A DNA stretch of 64,000 bases, taken from contig NZ_JH993793.1 of NCBI RefSeq assembly GCF_000316115.1, positions 147,517 to 211,516 on the forward strand, in the 5' to 3' direction. The notes under the pieces were generated by a model. It was not told the origin of the DNA. It worked only from the letters and a program-made list of their open reading frames with translations, and did not search any database. This DNA comes from Leptolyngbya sp. PCC 7375. GTDB taxonomy: Bacteria > Cyanobacteriota > Cyanobacteriia > Phormidesmidales > Phormidesmidaceae. Made by a program: the position numbers and the translations under genes. Of this stretch, positions 33,828 to 43,814 are shown piece after piece (the first letter of the stretch is position 1; every line of letters starts with the position of its first letter).

Positions 33828-36800
33828 TCATTCTATAAATGAGAACTGAACAACTCTCTCTCTGCCCTCTATCCCAAGACCTTCTGGCTTGGAAAAAGCT
33901 TTTACAGTTAGCGTATAATTTCCTAATACAGGTTGAACTCCATTATTACTGTAAAGGAAATAAGGACGTGTGTTCTCAGTTCTTGTCTGTTGGCCATCGT
34001 TAAGATTCAAAACCACACTACCAACGTATTTCGGATCAGCTATTGCCCTTAGGTTAATCATAGATGGCATATCATTAATGCTGATCACATCACCATTTTC
34101 TATTGACTGGATATCTGCTTGAGTTTGAGCATCTACAAGTGCTAAGCCCATAATAGCCAGGGCAGGTGTTGGTTCTGAATCTGTTGATTCCCACTGCCAG
34201 CTCCCTGGAGGGTTCTGAACCCAGGCTGGCAGATCATCGTTGGCTCGTACATAAAGCAAATTAGTAGGAACACGAATATCCCACGGTTCACCCACCAGAA
34301 TTTCACCCTGTGGTGCCCCCGTACGTTCTTTAATTTCATCGACAATCGATACATAGAGGGGACTGGTAATTTGTGGTGGTTCTCCTTGTCCGTCCCACAA
34401 TTTACCCGTATCTAGATAATGTTGTAACGCTGTTTCAAACCCTGGGCGCACAGAAATCACGACCCGGGCTGCACCTGCTTTTAAAAACTCACGAAATTGC
34501 GGATCTGGATTGTCGGTTGTAAACCGATCTTCCCAGGTATTGGTACGGCTCCAGAAGTATGGGTAAAACACATATTGCATTTGTTCCCATTCAAAAACCT
34601 GCTCAAAGAATCGAATCAAACTTCCTTCTTCCCGCGCTTCATCAAAATCAAAAATAGGTGGAGCCCCATCCATCACCGCATTGATAAATTCATAACGGCT
34701 ACCGGTGACGATAGATATGGCATGTTTCTTTAGTTCATTGCGCTCCGTTATACGATTGAGGGACGGTGGAGCCCCGAAACTTCTTTCTTCTTCTGCGGCT
34801 GCTTGTGCTAAGGCTTGCTCCGCTCTAATAGCAGCTACCTTCTCCTCATATTCCAACACCCGTCGCTCATAGGCCTGTTGAATCTTTTGGAATGTTTTTA
34901 GTTGCCATTGTTCATAAGCTTCAGGTCTGCGTTTGCAGAATATGGTGATGTCGACGATAAAATTCCGGCTTTCACGACCAAACAATCCCACTGATAACTG
35001 TGTACTTTCCGGATATCTAAAACTACCTGGACTTAAAGCTACTTGTATTGGAAACGGAGGAAATGATGATCCTACAGAACGGTCAATGCGACTAAATCTT
35101 GATCCAATGAGGACTGTAAGATCCATATCATCATCGGTTGTAGCTTGAGCTGCATATTCAAATCTTTCAGGTCCATAACCCTTTGGTATAGTCAGCTTCT
35201 CTGTCTTGGCAATTCTAGGCGTTCCACCTTCACCGTCACCCTGATTTTGAATAGCTGTCGATGTTAAGACATAAGGGTCAGGTGGCGCTTCGATTTCAGT
35301 TGCTCCATATTTAGCTGCTTCAGAGCCATAATTGGTCTCATTGATTTCCGTATGAGAGGTCAGTGTAAATCTAGGAGGAGGATCTGGTAACTCTAGCTCG
35401 CTATCTGGTTGATTACGGAGATAGTGTAAATAAGAGGCTGGTTCCGGAATCATGAAGTCATACATCATGCGGATGCCATAGTCAAAGACTTGAGCCTCGT
35501 AAATTTTGTCTACAAACTGATAGACCCCACGAATATGCTCCGCTCCACTATTGGTTAAGGAATGGGTATTTTTCTCCTCAACCTCTCGCAATATTCGCCG
35601 TGTTCTTTCTTCACGAATATGCTCAACTATCTTCTCAAGCGAACGCTCAACAATATTTTGGGCATAGCTGGTTGAGTTGCTATTGGTTTCCTCAACCGAT
35701 TGACTGGTCTCTAACTCAAAATTGGTAGAAAATTCAACATATGGTCCATATTTACCCGATAGATTGACACCAAAATTTACATTCTGATCCTGTTGAATAG
35801 TTCGAGAAGCCTCTCGATTTAACTCAAATCGCTGGGAGGTTTCGAGCTCATTTTGCTCTTCACGCGTTGTCTCAAAGACATTGGAGAATGTTTCCTCAAC
35901 CAGTTGAAGTTCACGCTGTTCTCTTGATTTTGCCTCACCAGATAAAATATTTTCAATATGTGCGACTTCCGTAGGCTCATAGCGTTTAATTTGTTGCTTA
36001 ACGACAAGCAGATTACCAACTCCAGAAGGACGAATGTCTCTCTGGGTGCTGCCAAGCTCTGCATGACGAATTACGCGCGCAATCTGTGGTTGAGTATTAA
36101 TATCGACAGTGGTAGATGCGATCGCAGATGCCTCTTGCTGAAGCGTCGTATAGATATCCATCACGATGGAATGAATGGGCGTATTCTCTGGATCAATCTG
36201 TTGTGCTTCAAGCACCGCCCGTGCCTCAGTCGATAAACTGTTGACGACATTCCCCTTTAGCGCAAAGACATTCGTCCCTTCATTGTTTGCTTCAGTTGAT
36301 TCTGGCTGTATCAGGTTCTGGTTGCGATCGCATCTCATTAATTCTTGGTAAGCGTTATAAAGCTGAGATTTTCGATCAATCGTCGTATCTTCTGATTGAA
36401 TAGTGACAGCAGTTACATTAGGTTCCAATGAAGCTGCTTTTCGTAAGCTGACAACTGACGTTAAGGCATCCTCTGGAATAATAATGGACATGCGCAAAAA
36501 TCTATCCCAGGATAGCTGTATATCTTCTTCAGCCGCAGTCTGAACAATAAGATAGTAAGCGCGATAAATGTTTTGTAAGATACTCAGGTTTGGCAATGAA
36601 TTAGTGGTGAACATCCTTGCCAAAAGCGTGTCAGATAAACGCACCCTATCTTGTTGAAACGCAGCATCGTTTGCTAGTTCAGAGATATCCGATATTTCCA
36701 ACAAACCTGTAAGCGTCACAATAAACAAATCTGTAGAAGGCTCATCCGCGTCTGAGGTTGTGGCTATCGAATTTTGAATAGCTGTGCCATGCTGAAGTTG

Positions 36801-37013
36801 CTCAGGGGAACGAACAAACAGCCCACTTTCAGAATTATTAGCAATATAAGTATCGGCAATGGATTGCCTCTCAGTGACCGTCGTAGCACTTTGCATCTGC
36901 GTAAAGAAATTCGTCGACGCTACCAACGGAATGAATTGATTTTCAGCCAAACTAATAGGTGGACGCAGCTGAACAAACCTAAACAGGTCATTTGGTGAGC
37001 TTTCAGGTCTCAT
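33828..37013 (-). CDS. 1061-residue protein of unknown function, divergent from the arginine deiminase
   Basis: The start ATG at 37013 has GGAGG 7 nt upstream. I do not recognise a family. There is no signal peptide or membrane segment. The N-terminal 330 residues are helical with acidic loops. About 340-500 is a charged, Glu-rich region with likely coiled coil and an amphipathic beta stretch (NVNFGVNLSGKYGPYVEFSTNFELETSQSVEETNSNSTS) followed by IVERSLEKIVEHIREERTRRILREVEEKNTHSLTNSGAEHIRGVYQFVDKIYEAQVFDYGIRMMYDFMIPEP. A second coiled coil lies near 715-765 (YERRVLEYEEKVAAIRAEQALAQAAAEEER). A conserved-looking block follows (FYPYFWSRTNTWEDRF, FLKAGAARVVISVRPGFE, WDIRVPTNLLYV). The C-terminus may be an Ig-like beta domain. 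The size and architecture suggest a structural or assembly protein, possibly a toxin-complex or tail-like component, but this is speculation. Confidence 0.8.
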   Translation of the reverse strand: MRPESSPNDLFRFVQLRPPISLAENQFIPLVASTNFFTQMQSATTVTERQSIADTYIANNSESGLFVRSPEQLQHGTAIQNSIATTSDADEPSTDLFIVTLTGLLEISDISELANDAAFQQDRVRLSDTLLARMFTTNSLPNLSILQNIYRAYYLIVQTAAEEDIQLSWDRFLRMSIIIPEDALTSVVSLRKAASLEPNVTAVTIQSEDTTIDRKSQLYNAYQELMRCDRNQNLIQPESTEANNEGTNVFALKGNVVNSLSTEARAVLEAQQIDPENTPIHSIVMDIYTTLQQEASAIASTTVDINTQPQIARVIRHAELGSTQRDIRPSGVGNLLVVKQQIKRYEPTEVAHIENILSGEAKSREQRELQLVEETFSNVFETTREEQNELETSQRFELNREASRTIQQDQNVNFGVNLSGKYGPYVEFSTNFELETSQSVEETNSNSTSYAQNIVERSLEKIVEHIREERTRRILREVEEKNTHSLTNSGAEHIRGVYQFVDKIYEAQVFDYGIRMMYDFMIPEPASYLHYLRNQPDSELELPDPPPRFTLTSHTEINETNYGSEAAKYGATEIEAPPDPYVLTSTAIQNQGDGEGGTPRIAKTEKLTIPKGYGPERFEYAAQATTDDDMDLTVLIGSRFSRIDRSVGSSFPPFPIQVALSPGSFRYPESTQLSVGLFGRESRNFIVDITIFCKRRPEAYEQWQLKTFQKIQQAYERRVLEYEEKVAAIRAEQALAQAAAEEERSFGAPPSLNRITERNELKKHAISIVTGSRYEFINAVMDGAPPIFDFDEAREEGSLIRFFEQVFEWEQMQYVFYPYFWSRTNTWEDRFTTDNPDPQFREFLKAGAARVVISVRPGFETALQHYLDTGKLWDGQGEPPQITSPLYVSIVDEIKERTGAPQGEILVGEPWDIRVPTNLLYVRANDDLPAWVQNPPGSWQWESTDSEPTPALAIMGLALVDAQTQADIQSIENGDVISINDMPSMINLRAIADPKYVGSVVLNLNDGQQTRTENTRPYFLYSNNGVQPVLGNYTLTVKAFSKPEGLGIEGRERVVQFSFIE

Positions 37014-37449
37014 AAGTAGGCCTCCAGCTAAATTATTGAAAATTATTGAAGTTTAAAGCACACTTGAACAAGTAACAGCCACTGCAAACATAACTGTTAT
37101 TTCAGAGAATTCGTCTCAGGCACATGGTCTTAGAGATATCATATCTCGTGAAAATTGATGTTAGTAACTTGCATGTTACAAATTATATTCTTGTTAGCGA
37201 TTAGTAAAGCCTCATTTTGACGGTTTTGTAGCATTTTTAATACCTGACAGCATTCTGCGCAGCATTACTTAATCGGAGAAAAAACAAAGAGTTTGCTTCT
37301 CGGAACTTAATGATCAACAAAAAATAAGAGCCGTTATCATACTAAGAACAGCTGGCATAAGATACCGACAATGCTAGAAAACATTAAAAATAGAGCGGAA
37401 CTGGCTTTATTTGAACCAAAACCGCAAGTGCTGTAAAGGAGTGTTTCAC
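37014..37449. promoter_or_regulatory. Divergent intergenic region between the 1061-aa gene and the deiminase gene
   Basis: 436 bp, AT-rich, containing both 5' leaders. It has AATTATTGAAAATTATTGAA near 37030 and TGTTACAAATTATATTC near 37173, but I could not assign promoters. An AAGGAG ribosome site at about 37436 precedes the ATG at 37450. Confidence 0.45.
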
Positions 37450-40245
37450 ATGCCTGGAATCGAGCTCCATGCTGACTTTGACCGTGATGGAGGACTCACG
37501 GGAAACCCGCGTGAGCGAACTGCCCGCCAGAACTGGCCAGGTGCCATTGTGGTTCCGAATCTTGACCGCGATCAGCGTCGCTTACCTGCAGCTGTCTCCA
37601 GCAGCTCAATTCCACGGGCCGATTACAGCTTAGCTACCGCCAACAGTGGTGATGATGAACTAGTCCCCCTGCAAATTAAAGTGATACCTGGTGCGCTTGG
37701 CCCCAATGAGAGTCTTCATATCCGTTGTCCTGGTGTTATGCATACCCGTATTCGCCTCTCCGACAGTACAGGTCAGATCATTCCCCAGCGCCTAGGAGAG
37801 CCTGAGGTGTTTGAACTGCCTCCCATCCCCACGAATGGTCGCTTAAACCTTACACTCCAAGTTCGAACGATTGCAGGAGCCAGTTTTGGGCGATTGTCTA
37901 ATCTCGAGCTCGCCTATCGAGCAGATGCCCGTGAAGAGACTCGCTTCGAACTCATACTATTTCGAGTTGATAACCTTGCCAGAGTCCATGAGGAAGATCG
38001 CGGTCGTTTCTCAGTTGCCCCCTTTATCTTGGATGATCGACAGGCACCAGCGGTACGGCTCTACATGGTCAACACCAATGCCAATCATCCGTCATTTGTT
38101 GATGTTCAGAATGCTACACGGGCGGCGGCGGTCCCGCTAGTCCAGGTGCCACCTGAGATTAGCAATGGTGATACCTGGCTACAGGACCAGTATCAGCACA
38201 GTTTTTTACAAGGGCCAAATCACTTTCGTCAGCTCATCCTACATCTTCCTCGTCTACGTCATGAAAATACGAACGCAACAGTAACTGACAACCTGGAAGA
38301 TTTTGTCAACAGCCATTTTCGTTCACGCAATATTGGACTTTACAACGATCTTTGGGAGCGGATTATCGTCGTTAATACCACCGCTGGAAATGTCCTTAGG
38401 ATTGACTTTCGCGCAGTTACCGATTGGGCTAAGCGAGTACTGCGAATTCTAGACGTAGCGGAACGACTTAATCACTTTGGGAAATTAATAGACACCACCT
38501 GGCAAGAAATCAATGTGATGGCTTGGGTTGATACCCTCAGCAGACTTAGATCGGAGCTTGCTAGATTAAATCAAACCCTCGACCGTGTCATTGATGAAGC
38601 GAGACCAGAACGGGCAGAACTGATCAAGGGGTTGAAGAAAGCAGCAGAGAGCCTTGTAGACGAGGTAACTACTGAATTTACTGTCGTACGCGGTGGTAGT
38701 GGTAGAGACTTAGGCCTTCGATCTGAGATTGCTGGACAGACCGCGACAATAGACCGCGACACAGCGGAACGCCTCTTTGATCGGGCCAATCAGATGAATA
38801 GCTCAGCGAACTATGGCGGGAATGTTGAATCGACACCGCCCGTTCCTGGTGCTCCGCTTGGCAAAATAATCATTGGTAATTTCATCTTTGGTGACGGCAG
38901 TGAATTTGTCGATCCCGATCTACTGCGCGTACTCGCCAAACAGAAAAAACAACCCATTGTTGAGATTAATACGGCGTGGCTGCGGGTTGGTCACATAGAC
39001 GAGATGATGGCTGTTGTACCACACGGACGATCCAACTTTTCTGTTCTGCACGCCTCATCACGGGCAGCAATGGCCCTTCTACAGCGAGCTGAAACCCGTT
39101 ATCGGGCTGGGCTACCTGCCAATCATCCTGATACTTTCCGTAACCGCCCCTCCGGTGTACTTTCACGGTTGATGAATGAAGGCAGTTCTCCGGTCACGCG
39201 GCTTTTTCGCGGTAAAGCCTGGCTACACAACCATCCTCCCGCCCAGCGTGGTCAGATACCCGAATCCCACGAACCGCCTGCTACTTACATTAAATTAGCC
39301 GAAGGGTTGAGTTCTGGAAATGGGTTTAATATACACCGAATTGGCTATGTCCCAGGGGAAGGGTCGCCGCGTCGTTATCCGGCTGACATCACCCCCTTTG
39401 AGATTATTTGGGCAGAGCGTGATGCCCGCAACAACAGTACCAATGACTTTATTGACAGCGAATTTCTACAGCCAAGCCGTGTACATTTACAACGAGAGTT
39501 AGGGGTGCCTATTTATCCTATTCCTGTTCTCTGGGATCGGGTAGATGATATCAATCGCTTTCAGGAAGCATTTTGGCAACAGCCCACGACCGCATATTCG
39601 CCGGATATTGCAAATATGCAAGTCCTAAACAATCATCTGCTGATTCCTAAGCCCTACGGTCCACGTATGCGACCCAGGGATGCCATGGCAGTGGTTCAAG
39701 CAGCGATGCAAGACGTTGGGTTGCCAGGTATCATCCGTGCCCAGGTCAGCCATCGACTGATCAGGCAACATCGTATGACACGCGCTCATTACTGGATCGA
39801 AAAAGTGTCTCCCGCTTACCTGTTTAGCCCTATTGGCTCCATTCGAGCGTCCTATGGTGGCTTAATGGATCAACAAGATGTGATTGATGCTTTTAAGGAT
39901 AGTTTCCCCGGTGCCTCAGACCGTGAAATTCAACGCCGATTGATTATCCCCAACAGGCGTCATTTTAACGCACGTGGTATTTTACGCCGCGATCATACGC
40001 GGCTCTTGGTGAATGATGGTATGGTCGACCTGTTTGAATTGTTTACAGCCGCGATCGCAGCTCATTTAGGGGTCACTATTCATTTTGTAGATAGTTGGTA
40101 TTATCACATCCGCGAGGGCCAAATCCATTGCGGCACCAATGTTTTGCGTCGGCCTCGAAGGAGAGCCGGATTACCTAATGTTTGGGATATACCTGATGTG
40201 GAGTTTCGTGGCCAAATCTTGATCTTTGAGGATGACGAAGTTTAG
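37450..40245 (+). CDS. Protein-arginine deiminase (PAD) family enzyme
   Basis: PADs convert peptidyl-arginine to citrulline and are best known from vertebrates, with a smaller cyanobacterial set. The start ATG at 37450 has AAGGAG upstream and gives 931 residues. The N-terminal part (1-110) is not recognised. The PAD middle domain and catalytic domain are clear: NGDTWLQDQYQHSF with Asp246, GHIDEMMAVVPHG with His515 and Asp517, and GQIHCGTNVLRRP with Cys894. They match the human PAD4 set Asp350, His471, Asp473 and Cys645. NYGGNVESTPP is also typical. A helical insert (about 320-425) lies between the first and second catalytic motifs, making this longer than vertebrate PADs (about 660). The gene is divergent from the 1061-residue protein; substrate unknown. 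Confidence 0.92.
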   Translation: MPGIELHADFDRDGGLTGNPRERTARQNWPGAIVVPNLDRDQRRLPAAVSSSSIPRADYSLATANSGDDELVPLQIKVIPGALGPNESLHIRCPGVMHTRIRLSDSTGQIIPQRLGEPEVFELPPIPTNGRLNLTLQVRTIAGASFGRLSNLELAYRADAREETRFELILFRVDNLARVHEEDRGRFSVAPFILDDRQAPAVRLYMVNTNANHPSFVDVQNATRAAAVPLVQVPPEISNGDTWLQDQYQHSFLQGPNHFRQLILHLPRLRHENTNATVTDNLEDFVNSHFRSRNIGLYNDLWERIIVVNTTAGNVLRIDFRAVTDWAKRVLRILDVAERLNHFGKLIDTTWQEINVMAWVDTLSRLRSELARLNQTLDRVIDEARPERAELIKGLKKAAESLVDEVTTEFTVVRGGSGRDLGLRSEIAGQTATIDRDTAERLFDRANQMNSSANYGGNVESTPPVPGAPLGKIIIGNFIFGDGSEFVDPDLLRVLAKQKKQPIVEINTAWLRVGHIDEMMAVVPHGRSNFSVLHASSRAAMALLQRAETRYRAGLPANHPDTFRNRPSGVLSRLMNEGSSPVTRLFRGKAWLHNHPPAQRGQIPESHEPPATYIKLAEGLSSGNGFNIHRIGYVPGEGSPRRYPADITPFEIIWAERDARNNSTNDFIDSEFLQPSRVHLQRELGVPIYPIPVLWDRVDDINRFQEAFWQQPTTAYSPDIANMQVLNNHLLIPKPYGPRMRPRDAMAVVQAAMQDVGLPGIIRAQVSHRLIRQHRMTRAHYWIEKVSPAYLFSPIGSIRASYGGLMDQQDVIDAFKDSFPGASDREIQRRLIIPNRRHFNARGILRRDHTRLLVNDGMVDLFELFTAAIAAHLGVTIHFVDSWYYHIREGQIHCGTNVLRRPRRRAGLPNVWDIPDVEFRGQILIFEDDEV

Positions 40246-40470
40246 ATAGTGGCTCAAGGATAAAGATGATGGTTGGGGTCTCTCACGTCCCATCTAGGAA
40301 ATAGGAAAGATAGTCAGGTAAAAGCTGAGGACTCTTCAAAACACACTCGCGCTTGAGGCCATACTCTCCAACTCAAGACAGGCGAGATTGCGATCGCTTA
40401 TCCCATCAATGTTGTGATAGAATAGCTCCGTGCTTGGGAGGTTATGAAGTAACTTTTGTCTTCATAACCA

Positions 40471-41046
40471 TTACCAAGGTGTCTCCCAATGCTGAGGCTT
40501 ACTCAATCGTTCCAACAGGGGAATCTCCTGCAGCCGGATCTCAGGCAAAATTGCTCCTTGTAAATTTGTCTCACGTAAGTTGGTGCGTGTCAGCTTGGCC
40601 TGACTGAGATCAGCGTTTTGCAAATCAGCCCCATAGAGATTGGCCCCACGTAGATCTGCCTGCTGTAAATTTGCTTGCTGTAAATTTGCACCAGCCAGTA
40701 TGGCTCCTTTTAGGCTGGCTGAAGATAGATCAATCTGGGACTGAAGCGTTCCCGTGAGCACTGCTTCACAGAGGTTAGCATGCTGTAGATTGGCCTGTTT
40801 GAGATTGGCCCCACTTAAATTGGTAACAATCAAAGTGGCCCTGCGTAAATTCGCACCACTCAGATTGGCCATGACTAGAAAGGCACCACTCAGATTGGCA
40901 TTTTCCAGGATAGTATGGGACAAATCAGCCCGGATTAAATTAATACCGCTGAGTTTTGCCCCAGCCAAATTTACTCCACTCAGATTAACTTTGCTGAAAT
41001 CTCGTTCTCCAGCCGCGTATCGTTCTAATAGCTCTTCGCGATCCAT
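40471..41046 (-). CDS. Pentapeptide-repeat protein
   Basis: 191 residues made mostly of A(D/N)LxX pentapeptides (for example LSGVNLAGAKLSGINLIRADLSHTILENANLSGA), about 28 repeats, which fold as a right-handed beta helix. The N-terminus MDREELLERYAAGERDFSKVNL is a common cap. AGGAGA precedes the ATG at 41046. Such proteins are abundant in cyanobacteria; some mimic DNA and protect gyrase, but most have no known role. No export signal. It stands alone between the deiminase gene and the exporter operon. Confidence 0.93.
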   Translation of the reverse strand: MDREELLERYAAGERDFSKVNLSGVNLAGAKLSGINLIRADLSHTILENANLSGAFLVMANLSGANLRRATLIVTNLSGANLKQANLQHANLCEAVLTGTLQSQIDLSSASLKGAILAGANLQQANLQQADLRGANLYGADLQNADLSQAKLTRTNLRETNLQGAILPEIRLQEIPLLERLSKPQHWETPW

Positions 41047-41222
41047 GGACTTCTCCTCGGTGCTGCGATATTTGAGCTTTAACTCAGGTGCCTGGGAGTC
41101 TTGAGTTTGATAGCGATAAGACTTGTAAGGTTTCCCCCTTAGGTATATTTACTCTAACGTAAAATCTAAGTGGAGATTCTAAACCGTCAACAAAGTCAAC
41201 ACCACATTAGAGGGTTGGCAAA

Positions 41223-42413
41223 ATGGCTCGTATTCTTCATCGCAAACTATTTCCCCAGGATTGGATCACAGGTACGATAGCCATCCTGCTGGTGGGGGCA
41301 ACAGGTACCTATTTTGTTCTGTCTCAGGCACAAGAGCAGAAATTGGCGCAGGATACCCAGGTCGAAATTCTTCCTGCTAAAGCAGTGACTGCCCTGGGGC
41401 GGCTGGAACCCCAGGGTGAGGTGATTAAGCTTTCGGTCGCGAATGCTCAGGATAGTCGTGTGAACCAGCTCTTTGTTGAAGAAGGAGATTGGGTAGAGGC
41501 TGGCAAGGTAATCGCTATTTTGCAAGGACTGGATAAAAAACAGGCCGAATTAACAGAAGCACAACAGAATGTGGTCATCTATCAAGCCAGACAAGCCCAA
41601 ATTGAGACTGGGGATGCCAAGATAGCAGACATTGCCGCCCAACAAGCCGTGATTAATCAGCTCACGGCCCAGCTCCGCACTGAAACCATTGAACGACAGG
41701 CTGAAATTACCAGTGCTGAAGCTGAACTCAGGCACGCGAAACAAACCTATCAGCGGTATCACCAGCTACATCAATCAGGGGCTGTGGAAACGATCGCACT
41801 GGATGAACGACAGGAGACTTTCGAAACGACTCAAGCAGCCTTAAGTGAAGCTGAGGCCCATTTAGAAAATACGGTATCCACTCTGCAAGAACGGATTCGA
41901 CATGAGCAGGCCTTATTGGACAAACTTGAGGAAGTTCGTCCGGTTGACTTGCACGTAGCCCAGGCAGAAGTGGAGCATGCGATCGCACAGGTCCATCGCA
42001 TCAAAGCCGAACTGGAAGACTACTATGTACGGGTACCGGTGGCAGGCCAAATTCTGAAAATCAACACCCGCGTGGGGGAGCAGGTGAATACCAGCCAGGG
42101 CATTGTGGAACTGGGGCGTACTGCTCAGATGTATGCGATCGCAGAAGTCTATGAAACCGATGTGGGTCTGGTACAGCCAGGACAGCGAGCTGCCGTGATT
42201 AGCGAACATGGTGGTTTTGACGGCGAAATCCGAGGCACGGTTGACCATGTGGGCATGCAAATCAAAAAACAAGATGTGATCGACGCCGATCCGGCAGCAG
42301 ATAAAGATGCGCGGGTGGTTGAAGTGAAGGTGCGGATTGATCCCGACGATAACGATAAGGTAGCAGGTCTGACCAATCTGCAGGTACGGATCACAATCAA
42401 TGTAGAACACTGA
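41223..42413 (+). CDS. devB: DevB-type membrane fusion protein of an ABC exporter
   Basis: 396 residues. There is one N-terminal membrane anchor (ITGTIAILLVGATGTYFVLSQ, about 16-36), a biotinyl-lipoyl-like half (LGRLEPQGEVIKLSV...VEEGDWVEAGKVIAIL), a long coiled-coil hairpin (about 105-255), then the second half-motif and beta barrel (YYVRVPVAGQILKINTRVGEQVNTSQGIVELG). This is the HlyD/DevB adaptor that links inner-membrane DevCA to a TolC-like outer-membrane channel. It is followed 11 bp later by devC and forms an operon devB-devC-devC-devA. In heterocyst formers such systems export glycolipids; the substrate here is unknown. Confidence 0.93.
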   Translation: MARILHRKLFPQDWITGTIAILLVGATGTYFVLSQAQEQKLAQDTQVEILPAKAVTALGRLEPQGEVIKLSVANAQDSRVNQLFVEEGDWVEAGKVIAILQGLDKKQAELTEAQQNVVIYQARQAQIETGDAKIADIAAQQAVINQLTAQLRTETIERQAEITSAEAELRHAKQTYQRYHQLHQSGAVETIALDERQETFETTQAALSEAEAHLENTVSTLQERIRHEQALLDKLEEVRPVDLHVAQAEVEHAIAQVHRIKAELEDYYVRVPVAGQILKINTRVGEQVNTSQGIVELGRTAQMYAIAEVYETDVGLVQPGQRAAVISEHGGFDGEIRGTVDHVGMQIKKQDVIDADPAADKDARVVEVKVRIDPDDNDKVAGLTNLQVRITINVEH

Positions 42414-42424
42414 GAGGTGGGCTG

Positions 42425-43612
42425 ATGAAGTCTCCTGCTTTCCAGACATTGTTCAAGCATTTACGTCAGGAGCCGCCCCTGGGCTGGGCGCAGCTGAGCC
42501 ATCAAAAAGTACGCTTATTGGTTGCTCTAACGGGAGTGGCCTTTGCCGATATTTTGATTTTCACAATGCTGGGCTTTCAGAGCATGTTGTTTGAGGGCTC
42601 CACATTTGTCCACAAAAATCTGCGTGCCGATCTGGTGTTGCTGAGCCAGCGTACGGAGGCCTTGTACTTCGGGCAAACCTTCTCTCGACGTCACCTATAT
42701 CAGGCCAATGCTGTTGAAGGGGTGGCCTCTGCTAAGCCGTTCTATTTTGGTGGTGGTGCGTGGATAAATCCCTGGGATGGCGAAAGCACTGATGTGATGG
42801 TGCTCGCATTTGATCCTGCCCATCCTGTCTTGGATTTACCCGAAGTTGATCAGCAGCTCGACAAGATTAAACTGCCCAATGTAATCTTGCTCGATCGAAA
42901 AACTCAGCCCAAAGTTGGCCCTGTGGCAGAGACCCTGGCTCAAGGCAAATCCGTAACCACCGAACTCTCAGGACATCGCATTAGGGTGGAAGGATTGTTT
43001 ACCCTGGGGAGTAGCATTTTTACCGAGGGGCATCTAATTACCAGCGATTCCAACTATTTACGCTTCAATGGTCCAGATAGCCTGGATACGGTCAATGTAG
43101 GGGCATTAATTCTGGAACCTGATGCCGATCTTGAAACTGTTCGACAAGCTCTTGAGATCCGTTTACCAAAAGAGGTTAAAGTGCTTACCCCTGAAGAATT
43201 TATTCAAATTGAGGTCGGCTTCTGGGCGAGTCAACCCTCGGGGGTCATCTTCAATTTTGGAGCGATTATGGGCCTGGTGGTTGGCATTGTGATTGTTAAT
43301 CAGGTGCTGTACTCCGACGTTAACGACCATTTGCCAGAATATGCCACCCTTAAAGCCATGGGTTACTCTGATCGAAGACTGTTGATGGTGGTCTTTCAAG
43401 AAGCGGCGATTCTAGCGATATTAGGCTTTTTGCCTGGTTATGGAGTTTCGTTAGGGATGTATCAGCTGCTGGCTTATTTAACGAAGATTCCCCTTGGCAT
43501 GCGGTTGGGGGTGACATTGCAAGTGTTTACGGCCACGGTGGCAATGTGCATGATTTCAGCAGCCATTGCGATGCGAAAACTGCGTGCCGCTGATCCAGCA
43601 GATGTGTTTTAA
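42425..43612 (+). CDS. devC: DevC-type ABC exporter permease, first copy
   Basis: 395 residues of the DevC/MacB-FtsX type. The first membrane helix is around VRLLVALTGVAFADILIFTMLGFQSML (about 28-54), then a large periplasmic domain (55-260) and three further helices near GAIMGLVVGIVIVNQVLY (about 277-295), ILAILGFLPGYGVSLGMYQLL and ATVAMCMISAAIAMRKL. The motif DHLPEYATLKAMGYSDRRL is the typical cytosolic loop that contacts the ATPase. It ends RAADPADVF. A second, closely similar devC lies 203 bp downstream after a fold-back repeat. Confidence 0.93.
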   Translation: MKSPAFQTLFKHLRQEPPLGWAQLSHQKVRLLVALTGVAFADILIFTMLGFQSMLFEGSTFVHKNLRADLVLLSQRTEALYFGQTFSRRHLYQANAVEGVASAKPFYFGGGAWINPWDGESTDVMVLAFDPAHPVLDLPEVDQQLDKIKLPNVILLDRKTQPKVGPVAETLAQGKSVTTELSGHRIRVEGLFTLGSSIFTEGHLITSDSNYLRFNGPDSLDTVNVGALILEPDADLETVRQALEIRLPKEVKVLTPEEFIQIEVGFWASQPSGVIFNFGAIMGLVVGIVIVNQVLYSDVNDHLPEYATLKAMGYSDRRLLMVVFQEAAILAILGFLPGYGVSLGMYQLLAYLTKIPLGMRLGVTLQVFTATVAMCMISAAIAMRKLRAADPADVF

Positions 43613-43660
43613 GGAGGGCAAATTTAGTATTCGGAAATTGTAACACCGTCCCACAAACAC

Positions 43661-43772
43661 AGTTGGCTGAGCGGAGTCGTATAGCCCTGTGGGCATGGGC
43701 AAGCCTAACGCAAAGCGTCTCCATCGGAGTTAGCCAACTTTCTCAGCCAGCATCCCCTTCGACTCCGCTCAG
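43661..43772. repeat. Fold-back repeat between the two devC genes
   Basis: Nested inverted repeats: AGTTGGCT (43661) with AGCCAACT (43732), and GCTGAGCGGAGTCG (43666) with CGACTCCGCTCAG (43760). The GACTCCGCTCAG motif is a recurrent dispersed repeat in cyanobacteria. No coding capacity. It separates otherwise tightly packed operon genes and may affect mRNA stability. Confidence 0.6.
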
Positions 43773-43814
43773 GGGACGCTTACCGGGAATTCAGTCTTGG
43801 TGAGGAGATGATCT

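Noticed and set aside
37871..38140. Plus-strand frame inside the deiminase gene
   Set aside because: Out-of-frame shadow of a strongly supported gene.
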